Source of the DNA: Desulfobaccales bacterium
GTDB taxonomy: Bacteria; Desulfobacterota; Desulfobaccia; Desulfobaccales; 0-14-0-80-60-11
NCBI GenBank assembly: GCA_041648175.1
Contig: JBAZPO010000016.1
Coordinates: 1 to 64,000, forward strand
Reading direction: 5' to 3'
DNA: 64,000 nucleotides
Below are positions 18,101 through 25,878 of this stretch, piece after piece (positions within the stretch are counted from its first letter, which is position 1; each line of letters opens with the position of its first letter). A program made the translations under genes and the position numbers. The notes under the pieces were generated by a model. The model was given only the letters and a program-made list of their open reading frames with translations, was not told where the DNA came from and made no database searches.

Positions 18101-19312
18101 CGTTACCGGGTCACGGGTAATCTCAAGCGCAAGATTTTTCTCCCCCCCATGACCGACCAGGCCTTGGCCCTGGTGGCGGCGTTCCAGGCCTGCGGCGGCG
18201 AGGCCGAGGCCCTGCCGCCCTCGGACGAAGAGACCCTGGAACTGGGCCGCCGTCTAACCAGCGGCAAGGAATGTTACCCCCTGATTCTCACGACCGGGGA
18301 CCTGGCCAAACTGACACAGCGCCCGGACTTCGAACCGGACAAAAGCGCCTTTTTCATGCCCGCAGCCGACGGCCCCTGCCGTTTCGGCCAGTACCACCGC
18401 TTCCACCGCATGGTGCTGGATGATCTGGGCTATCCCCAGATGCCGGTCTACTCCCCGGATCAGAACGAAAACATGTATAAGGAAGTAGGCCTGGTGGGCA
18501 GCGATTTCTCCCGGGTGGCCTGGAACGGTATGGTGGCCATCGATCTCTTGGAGAAAAAGCTCCGGGAGACCCGGCCCTATGAATGCGTCCCCGGCGAGGC
18601 AGACCGGGTCTATGAGCACTATCTCGACCGGGTCTTTCAGGCCCTGCGGACCCGGGGCGACGTACCCGGAGCCCTTAAGGAGGCCCGGCGGGTTTTCGAC
18701 GACGTCTCGGTGAGCATCAACGGCGGCAAGCCGGTGGTCGGGGTGGTTGGCGAAATCTACACCCGGGCCAACAAGTTTTCCAATGAAAACGCGGTGCGGG
18801 AGATCGAGTCCCTGGGAGGCGAGGTCTGGATGCCGCCCATCGGCGAGTGGCTCCTCTACGTCACCCACTCCTCCAAGCATGATGCCTGGGTCAACCGGCA
18901 CTTCCGCGAACTCCTCACGGTCTGCATAGAAGAGCGGGTCCAGAAAAAGGACGAACATCGCCTGGAACAAATCTTTCACGGCAGCATCAAAAACCTGACG
19001 GAACCCACCATCCCCGAGACCCTGGAGATGGCCAAAGATTATCTCCATCCGTCGTTTGAAGGCGAAGCCATCTTGAGCATCGGCAAGTCCCACGACTTCG
19101 TGAACAAGGGCGCCTGCGGCCTGGTGAACATCATGCCCTTCACCTGCATGCCGGGCACCGTGGTCAACTCCCTGTTCAAACTCTTTAGGGAGCGCCACGA
19201 CAACATCCCCTTCCTCAACCTGGCTTACGACGGCCAGGAGCAGACCCACACCCGAACCCGACTGGAGGCCTTCATGTACCAGGTGCGCCAGTTCAAGTCC
19301 CGGAAAGGGTAG
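15137..19312 (+). CDS. Giant acyl-CoA dehydratase activase / benzoyl-CoA reductase ATPase-like protein
   Basis: 1391 residues. Two tandem ASKHA ATPase domains of the HgdC/BadF/BcrA type occupy about residues 4-270 and 323-590; each has the phosphate loop DIGS(V/I)S.N, a GG(E/Q)D(A/S)K motif and the cluster-binding cysteine in (M/V)CAAGTGS(F/Y)L. The remainder holds a DUF2229-type region with cysteine motif FECNGCPNSCEI (about 595) and a C-terminal HgdB/FldB-like region. Proteins of this class use ATP to inject a low-potential electron into 2-hydroxyacyl-CoA dehydratases or aryl-CoA reductases. No dehydratase gene is adjacent, so the client enzyme is unknown. Fusion into one chain is a known architecture of anaerobes. 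Confidence 0.9.
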   Translation: MHGKFDVGLDIGSVSVNLVIMNPEGAVVKDEYRRHLGAPSRTALNLLENLGPEFPLEQCRLAACTGMGGKRLADLLGCQFVNEVIAQGRGTHHFAPQARTIIDMGGEDAKIIMVNEQDGHLFIEDFAMNTMCAAGTGSFLDQQAHRLGYTIEQFSELALKSTTPPRVAGRCSVFAKTDMIHLQQGATPDFEIIAGLCQAMARNLKSNIAKGKNFAPPIAFQGGVAHNLGVRQAFRQVFGLDDAGLIIPPHFCSLGAVGAVLVARENLPAAFHLDLNPLREHLLKDDDQSRRLPPLEPPELLGPEAYQIIDLPADGSVVEAYLGIDVGSISTNVVVIDSEMRVLAREYLMTAGRPLEAITEGLRRVGANIGGRIKIMGAATTGSGRYLTGDFIGADVVRNEITAQATAAAAIDPTVDTIFEIGGQDSKFISLSHGAIVDFMMNKVCAAGTGSYLEEQAEKLGISIKGEFGDLALAGKTPVRMGERCTVFMESDLVHHQQRGAAKEDLVAGLSYSIVQNYLNKVAEDRPIGNNIFYQGATAANRGIVAAFQQVCGKKITVPPHHDVTGAIGAALLAMRERDWTESKFKGFDLADRTYEITSFECNGCPNSCEIRQVKIEGEKPLFYGSRCEKYEVGKAEKQVDLVDLLLERENLLYGEEPPKEGPRGPIGIPRTMFFQELMPFFRAFFEDLGFTVVYSPKTNKKVINQGVEALAAEPCYPVKVAHGHILDLLKAGVKRIFLPSIIDLPHPHPEIGSGVVCPMAQSLTYTVPTAIEFAEFGAKLLSPVLYFGRGPRRLRQGLRDLGKELGISGFKVNRAMLKAQAAQQTYYDRLSARGREILASLPPDGLLMVLIGRPYNALDPGMNLNLHRKLRQLGVLALPMDFLPVDQVDHLDEIKPMYWRFGQKILGVAELIRQDPRLYGIYITNFGCGPDSFIQHFFRDQMRGKPYLEIEIDEHSSDVGAITRLEAFLDSLKNVTVEPAPTRVSPYRYRVTGNLKRKIFLPPMTDQALALVAAFQACGGEAEALPPSDEETLELGRRLTSGKECYPLILTTGDLAKLTQRPDFEPDKSAFFMPAADGPCRFGQYHRFHRMVLDDLGYPQMPVYSPDQNENMYKEVGLVGSDFSRVAWNGMVAIDLLEKKLRETRPYECVPGEADRVYEHYLDRVFQALRTRGDVPGALKEARRVFDDVSVSINGGKPVVGVVGEIYTRANKFSNENAVREIESLGGEVWMPPIGEWLLYVTHSSKHDAWVNRHFRELLTVCIEERVQKKDEHRLEQIFHGSIKNLTEPTIPETLEMAKDYLHPSFEGEAILSIGKSHDFVNKGACGLVNIMPFTCMPGTVVNSLFKLFRERHDNIPFLNLAYDGQEQTHTRTRLEAFMYQVRQFKSRKG

Positions 19313-19361
19313 GGAAAAATCCAGGGCGGGCACTGCCCGCCGTATAAAAAGGATACCTTTT

Positions 19362-19503
19362 GTAGGGGCGGACCTGCGTGTCCGCCCCTGGTTTGCATAC
19401 TTAATTCCTCGTTCCCAAGCTCCAGCTTGGGAACGTTATTACGTCCTCGTTCCCAAGTTGTACTTGGGAACGTCATTTTCCGCCCAAGCTCCGCTTGGGC
19501 ACC
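19362..19503. repeat. Cluster of palindromic repeats after the activase gene
   Basis: Three units in a row: GTAGGGGCGGACCT hairpin (19362-19389), a GTTCCCAAGC/GCTTGGGAAC hairpin (19408-19435), and a double-hairpin unit (19446-19503) made of GTTCCCAAGT/ACTTGGGAAC followed by GCCCAAGC/GCTTGGGC. The double unit recurs at 21846-21904, 22000-22056 and 23985-24044. All sit beyond gene ends. Confidence 0.85.
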
Positions 19504-19553
19504 TTACTCTAAGGGCAACCCGGCCTCATAGCAGGTCTTTTCACCTGTCTTTT

Positions 19554-19584
19554 CTGATCACTGATCACTGATAACTGATAACTG
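19554..19584. repeat. Heptad-periodic tract (CTGATCA/CTGATAA)
   Basis: CTGATCA twice then CTGATAA twice then CTG, a seven-base tandem repeat abutting the 3-prime end of the RelA/SpoT gene (stop at 19589). Confidence 0.8.
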
Positions 19585-19588
19585 TCTT

Positions 19589-21748
19589 TCACCCCGCCAT
19601 CCTTCTGACTGAAATCACTTCTTTGAGACGCTTGAGCGCGCCGAAAACCTTTTCCAGGTGCACCTGGTCCGCCACCTGAATGGTGAACCGGGCAATGCCT
19701 TTATTTTCCGCGGTGGTCTCCACCGACGCCTTGGTGACATTGACGTCGGCCGCCTTCATGGCGCTGGTGATATCAGCCAGGAGTCCCGGCTTATCAACCG
19801 TAACAACTTGAATTTTAACGGGATAGAGCTTCTTGGAATTGCCGCCCCCGTCCCATTCCGCCGGGATGTGCCGGAAGGTCTCAGTACTGGCCAGGTAGGG
19901 ACAGTCGGCCCGATGGATGGTCACCCCTTGCCCCCGGGTGATGTACCCCATGATAGCGTCTCCGGGGATGGGCTGGCAACAGTTGGCCAGCCGCATCATG
20001 AGATCGTCCAGATCCTTGATCTTCAGCCCCGCGGGTTCTTCCTTGCCCCGCCGCGCCGGCGCCTCGGCGACCACCTCCTCTTCCGCCGCGGGCGCGGCCA
20101 ACCGGCCCAGCCGGTTGGTCACCTGCCCCGGAGAGACCTTACCATGGCCGATGGCGGCTAAAAGATCATCCACCCCCACGAAGGAAAATTCCTGGACCAC
20201 CTTTTTCAGGTCATCCCCATCCTTGATCAGCTTCTGGAGGCTGGTGCCGGCCTTCCGCAGTTCCCGTTCCAGCAGCTCCTTGCCCAGGGTGATGGACTGC
20301 TCCCGTTCCGCCACCTTAAGATACTGCCGGATCTTGTGGCGGGCCTTGGTGGTCTTGACGAACTGCAGCCAATCCCGGCTGGGGTGGTGGTGGGGTGAGG
20401 TAATGATTTCCGCCGTGTCCCCGTTCACGAGTTCGGTGCGCAAAGGCACCATGCGGCCGTTCACCTTGGCGCCGGAGCAGCGGTCGCCCACCTGGGAATG
20501 GATGGCATAGGCGAAATCCACCGGGGTGGCGCCCCGGGGTAGTTCCTTGACTTCGCCGGTGGGGGTAAAGACGTAAACCTCATCCGGGTAAAGCTCCAGG
20601 CGCACTCCCTCCAGAAGTTCCCGGGGATTCTTCAAATCCTTCTGGAGGTCCACCATCTGTTTGAGCCAGGTGAAGCGCTGGGCCTCTTCTTTGTGGAAAG
20701 CCCGCCGCTCCTTATAGCTCCAGTGGGCCGCAATCCCTTCTTCAGCCACCCGGTGCATCTCCCGGGTGCGAATCTGGATTTCCAGGCGTTCGCCGCCCTG
20801 GCCGATCACCGTGGTGTGGATGGACTGGTACATGTTGGCCTTGGGCATGCCGATATAGTCTTTGAGCCGCCCCGGCACCGGCCGGAAGATGGCATGAATG
20901 ACTCCCAGGGTTTCGTAGCAGTCATGGACTGACTCCACCACGATGCGGAAGGCCAGAAGATCATAGAGTTCATCCAGGGTGATTTGTTGCGCCTGGAGCT
21001 TGCGGTAGATGCTATAGAAATTTTTAACCCGGCCGCTCACCTCGCCCTTAATGTGGTGCTCCGCCATTTTATCCTTGAGGAACTGGCACATCTCCTGGTT
21101 GTATTTCTCTAAGACGCCCTTCTTGCGGAAGAGCCCTTCCTGGATCTGCTGATAAGCTTCCGGCTCCAGATAAAAAAAAGACAGATCTTCCAGGTCAGCC
21201 TTGAGGCGGAACATGCCCAGACGGCCGGCCAGAGGGGCGTAGATCTCCAGGGTCTCCCGGGCGATGCGCTTTTGCTTGGCGGGCTCCATGAACCCTAAGG
21301 TCCGCATGTTGTGCAACCGGTCGGCCAGCTTCACCAGCAGGACCCGGATGTCGTGGGACATGGACAGGATCATCTTGCGGATATATTCCGCCTGCTGGGT
21401 CTGCTTATCGCCAAAGACCAACTGGCCGATCTTGGTGACCCCGTTGACGACATCCGCGACTTCTTCACCGAAGTAGTCTTCCAGATCATCCAGGCTGGCC
21501 GCGGAGTCCTCCACGGTGTCGTGCAGCAGGCCGGAGGAGACGGTAACGGGCCCCATGCCCATCTTGGCCAAAAGATAGGCCACTTCCAGGGGATGACTCA
21601 GATACGGCTCACCGGATAGGCGCAATTGTCCCTCATGGGCCTTGGCCGAGAAGATATAGGCCTTCTCGATCAGGTCGGTATCCGACTCGGGGTGATTCTT
21701 GTGCACCTCCTCCACGATGTCCTGGAGGCGGATGATCCGGTTAGTCAT
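19589..21748 (-). CDS. Bifunctional (p)ppGpp synthetase/hydrolase
   Basis: 719-residue RelA/SpoT-homolog of stringent-response control. In order: HD hydrolase domain (SGEPYLSHPLEVA, LLHDTVED and KLADRLHNMRTL all intact), synthetase domain (about 240-350, MYQSIHTTVIG), TGS domain (VYVFTPTGEVKELPRGATPVDFAY is split across about 385-410), helical and zinc-finger-like region (CCQPIPGD...GVTIHRADC), and C-terminal ACT domain. Intact HD residues argue that it can both make and degrade ppGpp. ATG 21748 follows AGGAG. It is likely the only long RSH protein of the cell. Confidence 0.95.
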   Translation of the reverse strand: MTNRIIRLQDIVEEVHKNHPESDTDLIEKAYIFSAKAHEGQLRLSGEPYLSHPLEVAYLLAKMGMGPVTVSSGLLHDTVEDSAASLDDLEDYFGEEVADVVNGVTKIGQLVFGDKQTQQAEYIRKMILSMSHDIRVLLVKLADRLHNMRTLGFMEPAKQKRIARETLEIYAPLAGRLGMFRLKADLEDLSFFYLEPEAYQQIQEGLFRKKGVLEKYNQEMCQFLKDKMAEHHIKGEVSGRVKNFYSIYRKLQAQQITLDELYDLLAFRIVVESVHDCYETLGVIHAIFRPVPGRLKDYIGMPKANMYQSIHTTVIGQGGERLEIQIRTREMHRVAEEGIAAHWSYKERRAFHKEEAQRFTWLKQMVDLQKDLKNPRELLEGVRLELYPDEVYVFTPTGEVKELPRGATPVDFAYAIHSQVGDRCSGAKVNGRMVPLRTELVNGDTAEIITSPHHHPSRDWLQFVKTTKARHKIRQYLKVAEREQSITLGKELLERELRKAGTSLQKLIKDGDDLKKVVQEFSFVGVDDLLAAIGHGKVSPGQVTNRLGRLAAPAAEEEVVAEAPARRGKEEPAGLKIKDLDDLMMRLANCCQPIPGDAIMGYITRGQGVTIHRADCPYLASTETFRHIPAEWDGGGNSKKLYPVKIQVVTVDKPGLLADITSAMKAADVNVTKASVETTAENKGIARFTIQVADQVHLEKVFGALKRLKEVISVRRMAG

Positions 21749-21810
21749 GCAACTCCTGAGCCCTCTCGTAGGGCGGGCGTCCCGCCCGCCATTGGCCGCA
21801 TTTTTACGCC

Positions 21811-22056
21811 CTCGTTCCCAAGCTCCAGCTTTACACCCTCACCCTCTCGTTCCCAAGTTGCACTTGGGAACGCCATTCTCCGCCCAAGCTCTACTTGGGC
21901 ACCACTCGTAGGGGCGGGGTCTCCCCGCCCCTGCTCCGTTAAATCTAACCGCCCAGCTCCTGAATCCGCTTCTCCAAATAACCCGGCAGCTCGTTACACC
22001 TCGTTCCCAAGTTGTACTTGGGAACGTCATATCCCGCCCAAGCTCTGCTTGGGCAC
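21811..22056. repeat. Palindromic repeat cluster between proS and the RSH gene
   Basis: A truncated GTTCCCAAGCTCCAGCTT half (21811-21831), a complete double-hairpin unit (21846-21904), a GGGGCGGGGTCTCCCCGCCCC hairpin-like stretch (21911-21931), a copy of the proS 3-prime end (21945-21995) and another complete double-hairpin unit (22000-22056). A GGGCGGGCG/CGCCCGCC hairpin lies just left, at about 21768-21790. Confidence 0.85.
21945..21995 (-). pseudogene. Orphan second copy of the proS 3-prime end
   Basis: Read on the minus strand this encodes NELPGYLEKRIQELGG followed by TAG. The true proS end at 22075-22125 encodes NELAGYLEKRINELGG followed by TAA. The copies match over about 51 bases with roughly nine differences, several of them synonymous. 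The orphan lies downstream of the present proS stop, beyond one repeat unit. Confidence 0.85.
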
Positions 22057-22074
22057 CACTTCTCCTCCGGCTGT

Positions 22075-23790
22075 TTAACCCCCCAGCTCGTTAATCCGCT
22101 TCTCCAAATAACCCGCCAACTCATTCAAGGCGATTAATTGCATCTCATTGGAACCCCTTTCCTTGACCTCGGCCTGGCCTTTGTCCATGGTCTTGGGCCC
22201 CACCACCACCCTCAGGGGAATCCCCAGCAAATCACAGTCCTTGAACTTCACCCCCGGGCGCTCATCCCGGTCGTCCAGCAACACTTCAATGCCGGCTTCT
22301 TCCAGTTGCTTATGCAACGCCAGGACGTATTCCCGGACTGCGCTATTTTTAAAAAAATCGATGGGGACCAAATCCACCTGAAACGGGGCCAGGGCCATGG
22401 GGAAGATGATGCCGTTATCGTCGTGGCCCTGCTCGATGGCCGCGGCCACGATCCGACTCACCCCGATGCCGTAGCAGCCCATGTAAATGTAGTGCTCCTG
22501 GCCGTCCTGGTCCAGGAAGGTGGCCTTTAGAGACTTGGAGTATTTCAGGCCCAACTTGAAGATATGGCCCACTTCGATACCCTTAAGAAGCGTCAGCGCC
22601 CCCCGGCAGCGGGGGCAGGGGTCCTGGTCCGTAATCGACCGCAAATCCGCCGCCTCGGTGATCTTGAAGTCCCGGCCCGGATGGACGTTTAAGAGGTGGT
22701 AGCTATCCCGGTTGGCCCCGGTGATCATGGCGCTCATTTGGGCCACCGCCTGGTCGGCGTAGATGGGCAGCTTGAGCTGCACCGGGCCGGCAAAACCCAC
22801 CTCGGCCCCGGTCAGTTCCTGGACCTTAATAATCCCCGCCAGGATTAAATCGGTCACCCCCAGGAGGTTTTTTACCTTGACTTCATTGACTTCATGGTCG
22901 CCCCGGATCAGGACCGCCACCGCCCCGTTTTCTGTCTCATAAATCAGGGTCTTGACGATCTCGGAGGGCGTCACCTTGAGAAACGCCGCCACTTCCTCCA
23001 CGGTGCGCACCTTGGGGGTATGCACCAATTCCGGCTCGTCGCCCACCGGCGGTCCAACCTCACCCGCCTCCAGGGCCACTTCCGCCTTCTCCAGGTTGGC
23101 GGCGTAAGCGCATTGCGTACAGGAGGCTATAAAGTCTTCGCCGGTGTCGGCCAGGACCATGAATTCATGGGAAAAACTGCCGCCGATGGGGCCGGAGTCG
23201 GCTTCCACCACCTTGAAGTTAAGCCCGCAGCGGCTAAAGATGCGGTTGTAGGCCTCGTACATCCGCTGGTAGCAGGCTTCGGCCCCGGCTTCGTCCACGT
23301 CGAAACTGTAGGCGTCCTTCATGATAAACTCCCGCCCCCGGATCAGTCCGAAGCGGGGCCGGATTTCGTCGCGAAACTTCACCTGGATCTGGTAAAGATT
23401 AAGCGGCAGTTGCCGGTAGGAGTGGACTTCTTTGCGCACCAGGTCGGTAATGATCTCTTCGTGGGTGGGACCGAAGCAATAATCCCGCTCATGGCGGTCC
23501 ATAAAGCGCAGCAATTCCTTGCCGTAGACGTCCCAGCGCCCGGATTCCTGCCACAACTCTGAGGGCTGCACCGCGGGCAAAAGCACCTCCTGAGCCCCGG
23601 CCCGGTTCATCTCCTCCCGGACGATGCGCTCCACTTTGCGGAGCACGCGCAAGCCCAGGGGCAAATAATTATAAATCCCCGAGGCCAGTTTGCGGATCAT
23701 CCCGGCCCGAAGCAGCAGCCGGTGTGAGACCGCTTCAGCCTCGGCCGGATTTTCTTTTAAAGTCGGTATCAGCGTGCGGGAAAAGAGCAT
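22075..23790 (-). CDS. proS: Prolyl-tRNA synthetase
   Basis: 571-residue bacterial-type ProRS that charges tRNA-Pro and edits Ala-tRNA-Pro. Class II motif 2 (VKFRDEIRPRFGLIRGREFIMKD is around 135-157) and motif 3 (GCYGIGVSRIVAAAIEQ, about 440) flank an inserted YbaK-like editing domain (about 225-385), and the C-terminal anticodon-binding domain follows (PGVKFKDCDLLGIPLRVVVG). Length is typical. ATG 23790 was chosen; a GTG two codons upstream is possible. The extreme C-terminus is duplicated just downstream. Confidence 0.96.
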   Translation of the reverse strand: MLFSRTLIPTLKENPAEAEAVSHRLLLRAGMIRKLASGIYNYLPLGLRVLRKVERIVREEMNRAGAQEVLLPAVQPSELWQESGRWDVYGKELLRFMDRHERDYCFGPTHEEIITDLVRKEVHSYRQLPLNLYQIQVKFRDEIRPRFGLIRGREFIMKDAYSFDVDEAGAEACYQRMYEAYNRIFSRCGLNFKVVEADSGPIGGSFSHEFMVLADTGEDFIASCTQCAYAANLEKAEVALEAGEVGPPVGDEPELVHTPKVRTVEEVAAFLKVTPSEIVKTLIYETENGAVAVLIRGDHEVNEVKVKNLLGVTDLILAGIIKVQELTGAEVGFAGPVQLKLPIYADQAVAQMSAMITGANRDSYHLLNVHPGRDFKITEAADLRSITDQDPCPRCRGALTLLKGIEVGHIFKLGLKYSKSLKATFLDQDGQEHYIYMGCYGIGVSRIVAAAIEQGHDDNGIIFPMALAPFQVDLVPIDFFKNSAVREYVLALHKQLEEAGIEVLLDDRDERPGVKFKDCDLLGIPLRVVVGPKTMDKGQAEVKERGSNEMQLIALNELAGYLEKRINELGG

Positions 23791-24797
23791 AGTCACCCCA
23801 AGTAAACATATTTTATCATATTAATCTTACGATACTTACTAAGTTTCCCACAACCCAATTTCCTACAGCAGTCAGTGATCAGGAGGTCGCGGTCATCTCA
23901 GTCAGTCATGATCCTGGGGCTCATCCGTAAGTCATGAAAAGATTTGGTGGCACAGGCTTTCCAGCCTGTGCCGGTACGCCGTTTCTCGTTCCCAAGCTCC
24001 AGCTTGGGAAACGTCACTCTTGGCCCAAGCTCTGCTTGGGCACCACTCCCTCTCTCCCCCTTAAGGGAAGCTGAGGGTGAGGGCTGAGTAAGGAAAAACC
24101 CTTGGCAAGGAAGGAAAACCTGACGTGGAAAAACTCTATCTGATCCCTTCGGTCGGATTAAGTTACCGGGTAATCGAAGCCTTGTGCCGCTTTGGCGGCT
24201 TTTCTCTGCAACTTCTCGAAAACCAAGCGGGCCTCTGGCAGCACAAAGGCCTCTGGCAGCGGCAAACCGGCGGCTTCCAGCCGGAAGTAAGCGGTCCATG
24301 ATGGCCCCCAGGCGAGGTTAAACGACATAAAGCGTAGCAAGTTCCATCTGTTGCGGTTAATCGTTTCGGAATTATCCGGTACATGGAACAAAAAAGGGCA
24401 GAAAGAGGGTTTCACAAGGGTGCTAAGCCTCTAAAAAGGACCCTAAAACACGAAAAAAATGGAAAAAAAGAGGTCAGTAATGCCTGGTTTAGGACTTATC
24501 AGGAGGCCCTGGAGTCCTTCCGGTTATCGGGAACAGCGGGGATGTATTGACTTAACCTATTGATGATAGAGATGAAATTAAGGTCTTGCGAAATATTCGG
24601 ACCACGGCCGCCGCAAAATGGAGGGCGGCACTGCCTGCCGTCCCTTTTTCTCGAGAATCGGGGCAGTTTGACAAATGCAGAGTTGGATAAAAACGCCGCC
24701 TGGCCTACGTCTTTTGTCGTAGGGCGGGCGTCTCGCCCGCCGGCAAAAGACTGCGCTGGCATACAGGGTGCGCACCGCGCACCATGCCTTTTCCTGG
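23791..24797. other. Long non-coding region with repeats
   Basis: About 1 kb between proS and the YprB-type gene, both on the minus strand. It holds a CACAGGCT/AGCCTGTG hairpin (23950-23971), a double-hairpin unit (23985-24044), a segment ending in AAAAACCCTTGGCAAGG near 24091-24109 that recalls the MITE end at 47619, and a GGGCGGGCG/CGCCCGCC hairpin (24721-24742). An 85-codon minus-strand frame at 24158-24415 (GTG start) has no ribosome binding site or recognisable motif, and I do not call it a gene. Confidence 0.5.
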
Positions 24798-25580
24798 TTA
24801 GGGCTGAACCGCGGGGCGCAGGCTGCTGGCCCTCGGGCCGGAAGGGCAGAGCTGCTCCCGGGAAATCCGAAAAGCCGCGTCCATGAGGACTTCCAGGTTG
24901 ACCACGTCCTCTTTGTTATAGGTGAGGAGCAAATCCAGGGCGCCCTTGTCCCCCCGCTGGTAGCGCTGCCACAGGAGCACCGCCATGTAGCCGTCCATGC
25001 CGTCCACCTCATTGGGGCGGTGGATGCCGAACCGGGGCTCGATGCGCTTCAGTCCGCCCTTATACCCCAGGCGGGCCATGAGAAACCGCAGATCCACGTG
25101 GGCCGCGGGCAGGGGCAAATCGGGGAAGGAGGCGCGCAAGACCGGCAGGTCGAACTGGGTGCCGTTGAAGGTGACCAAAAGATCGAACTCCGACAGCACT
25201 TGGGGAAATTCATGCAAATTGTAACCCTGCACGAACTGGCGCATATTCTGCCCGTCGTACAGGCCCACCACGGTTACCAGCAACCCCGGCCAAACTTTGC
25301 CGGTGGTTTCGATGTCGAGATACGCGGTGCGGGGGCGGAACTGGTGAAAGAGGCGCCAGTGTTCCCCGGCCTGGAGTCGGGTGGCGAAATAGGCGGGATC
25401 TTCCAGGTGATCGAAAGACCCTTGGAGTTCGGTTTTCAACGCGTCAAACCGCGGCCGGGAGAGGCCGCGGACGCGTTTGGCGGCCAAAAAATCCTCCCAG
25501 GTGGACAGTCCTTGCCGCCAGAAGTGGCCCTCAAAGCGGGGCCCCACCCCGGGCAGATGAATGAAAGTACGCTTTAACAT
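24798..25580 (-). CDS. Ribonuclease H-like (YprB/DnaQ-fold) exonuclease
   Basis: 260 residues. The three acidic exonuclease motifs are visible: YLDIETTG (Exo I, about residue 87), VTFNGTQFDLPVL (Exo II, about 136) and YNKEDVVNLEVL (Exo III, about 222). The order and spacing match the YprB-type RNase H-like domain. A putative helix-hairpin or DNA-binding segment (SRPRFDALKTEL) precedes it. The substrate is unknown; YprB homologs are linked to nucleic-acid repair or processing only by inference. Confidence 0.85.
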   Translation of the reverse strand: MLKRTFIHLPGVGPRFEGHFWRQGLSTWEDFLAAKRVRGLSRPRFDALKTELQGSFDHLEDPAYFATRLQAGEHWRLFHQFRPRTAYLDIETTGKVWPGLLVTVVGLYDGQNMRQFVQGYNLHEFPQVLSEFDLLVTFNGTQFDLPVLRASFPDLPLPAAHVDLRFLMARLGYKGGLKRIEPRFGIHRPNEVDGMDGYMAVLLWQRYQRGDKGALDLLLTYNKEDVVNLEVLMDAAFRISREQLCPSGPRASSLRPAVQP

Positions 25581-25878
25581 TTGTATAATATATCACCGCG
25601 CCCGGGGTTTGTCACCCTGGCGGCGGGAGCTTGCCAAATGCACGCCAGATATACCAACGGTTTGCGTAGGGTGCGTCTCACGCACCATCTTTTCCAGGCT
25701 CATTGCACGAAATTACCTGACGTAGGGTGCGCACCGCGCCTCATCTTTGGCGGGCATTGCCCGCCCTACTCATCTGGACAACCAACGGCGGCCCCCCATT
25801 TTGCATGGTTTCGGGTGATCCAAGGACTCATAAATTACTACTTACTGATTACTGCTCACTGATTACTGATTACTCTTC
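25581..25878. repeat. Repeat-rich spacer ending in a five-unit heptad tract
   Basis: Contains GTAGGGTGCGTCTCACGCACC and GTAGGGTGCGCACCGCGCC hairpins (about 25667-25687 and 25722-25740), a GGCGGGCATTGCCCGCCC hairpin (25748-25765), then ACTTACT, GATTACT, GCTCACT, GATTACT, GATTACT (25840-25874), exactly five seven-base units next to the permease stop. Confidence 0.8.

Noticed and set aside
19408..24044. CRISPR array in the palindromic repeat clusters
   Set aside because: The repeats are irregularly spaced, palindromic and separated by no uniform spacers; no cas genes are present.
24158..24415. 85-codon minus-strand frame in the proS-YprB gap
   Set aside because: GTG start without a ribosome binding site, surrounded by repeats, and no motif.
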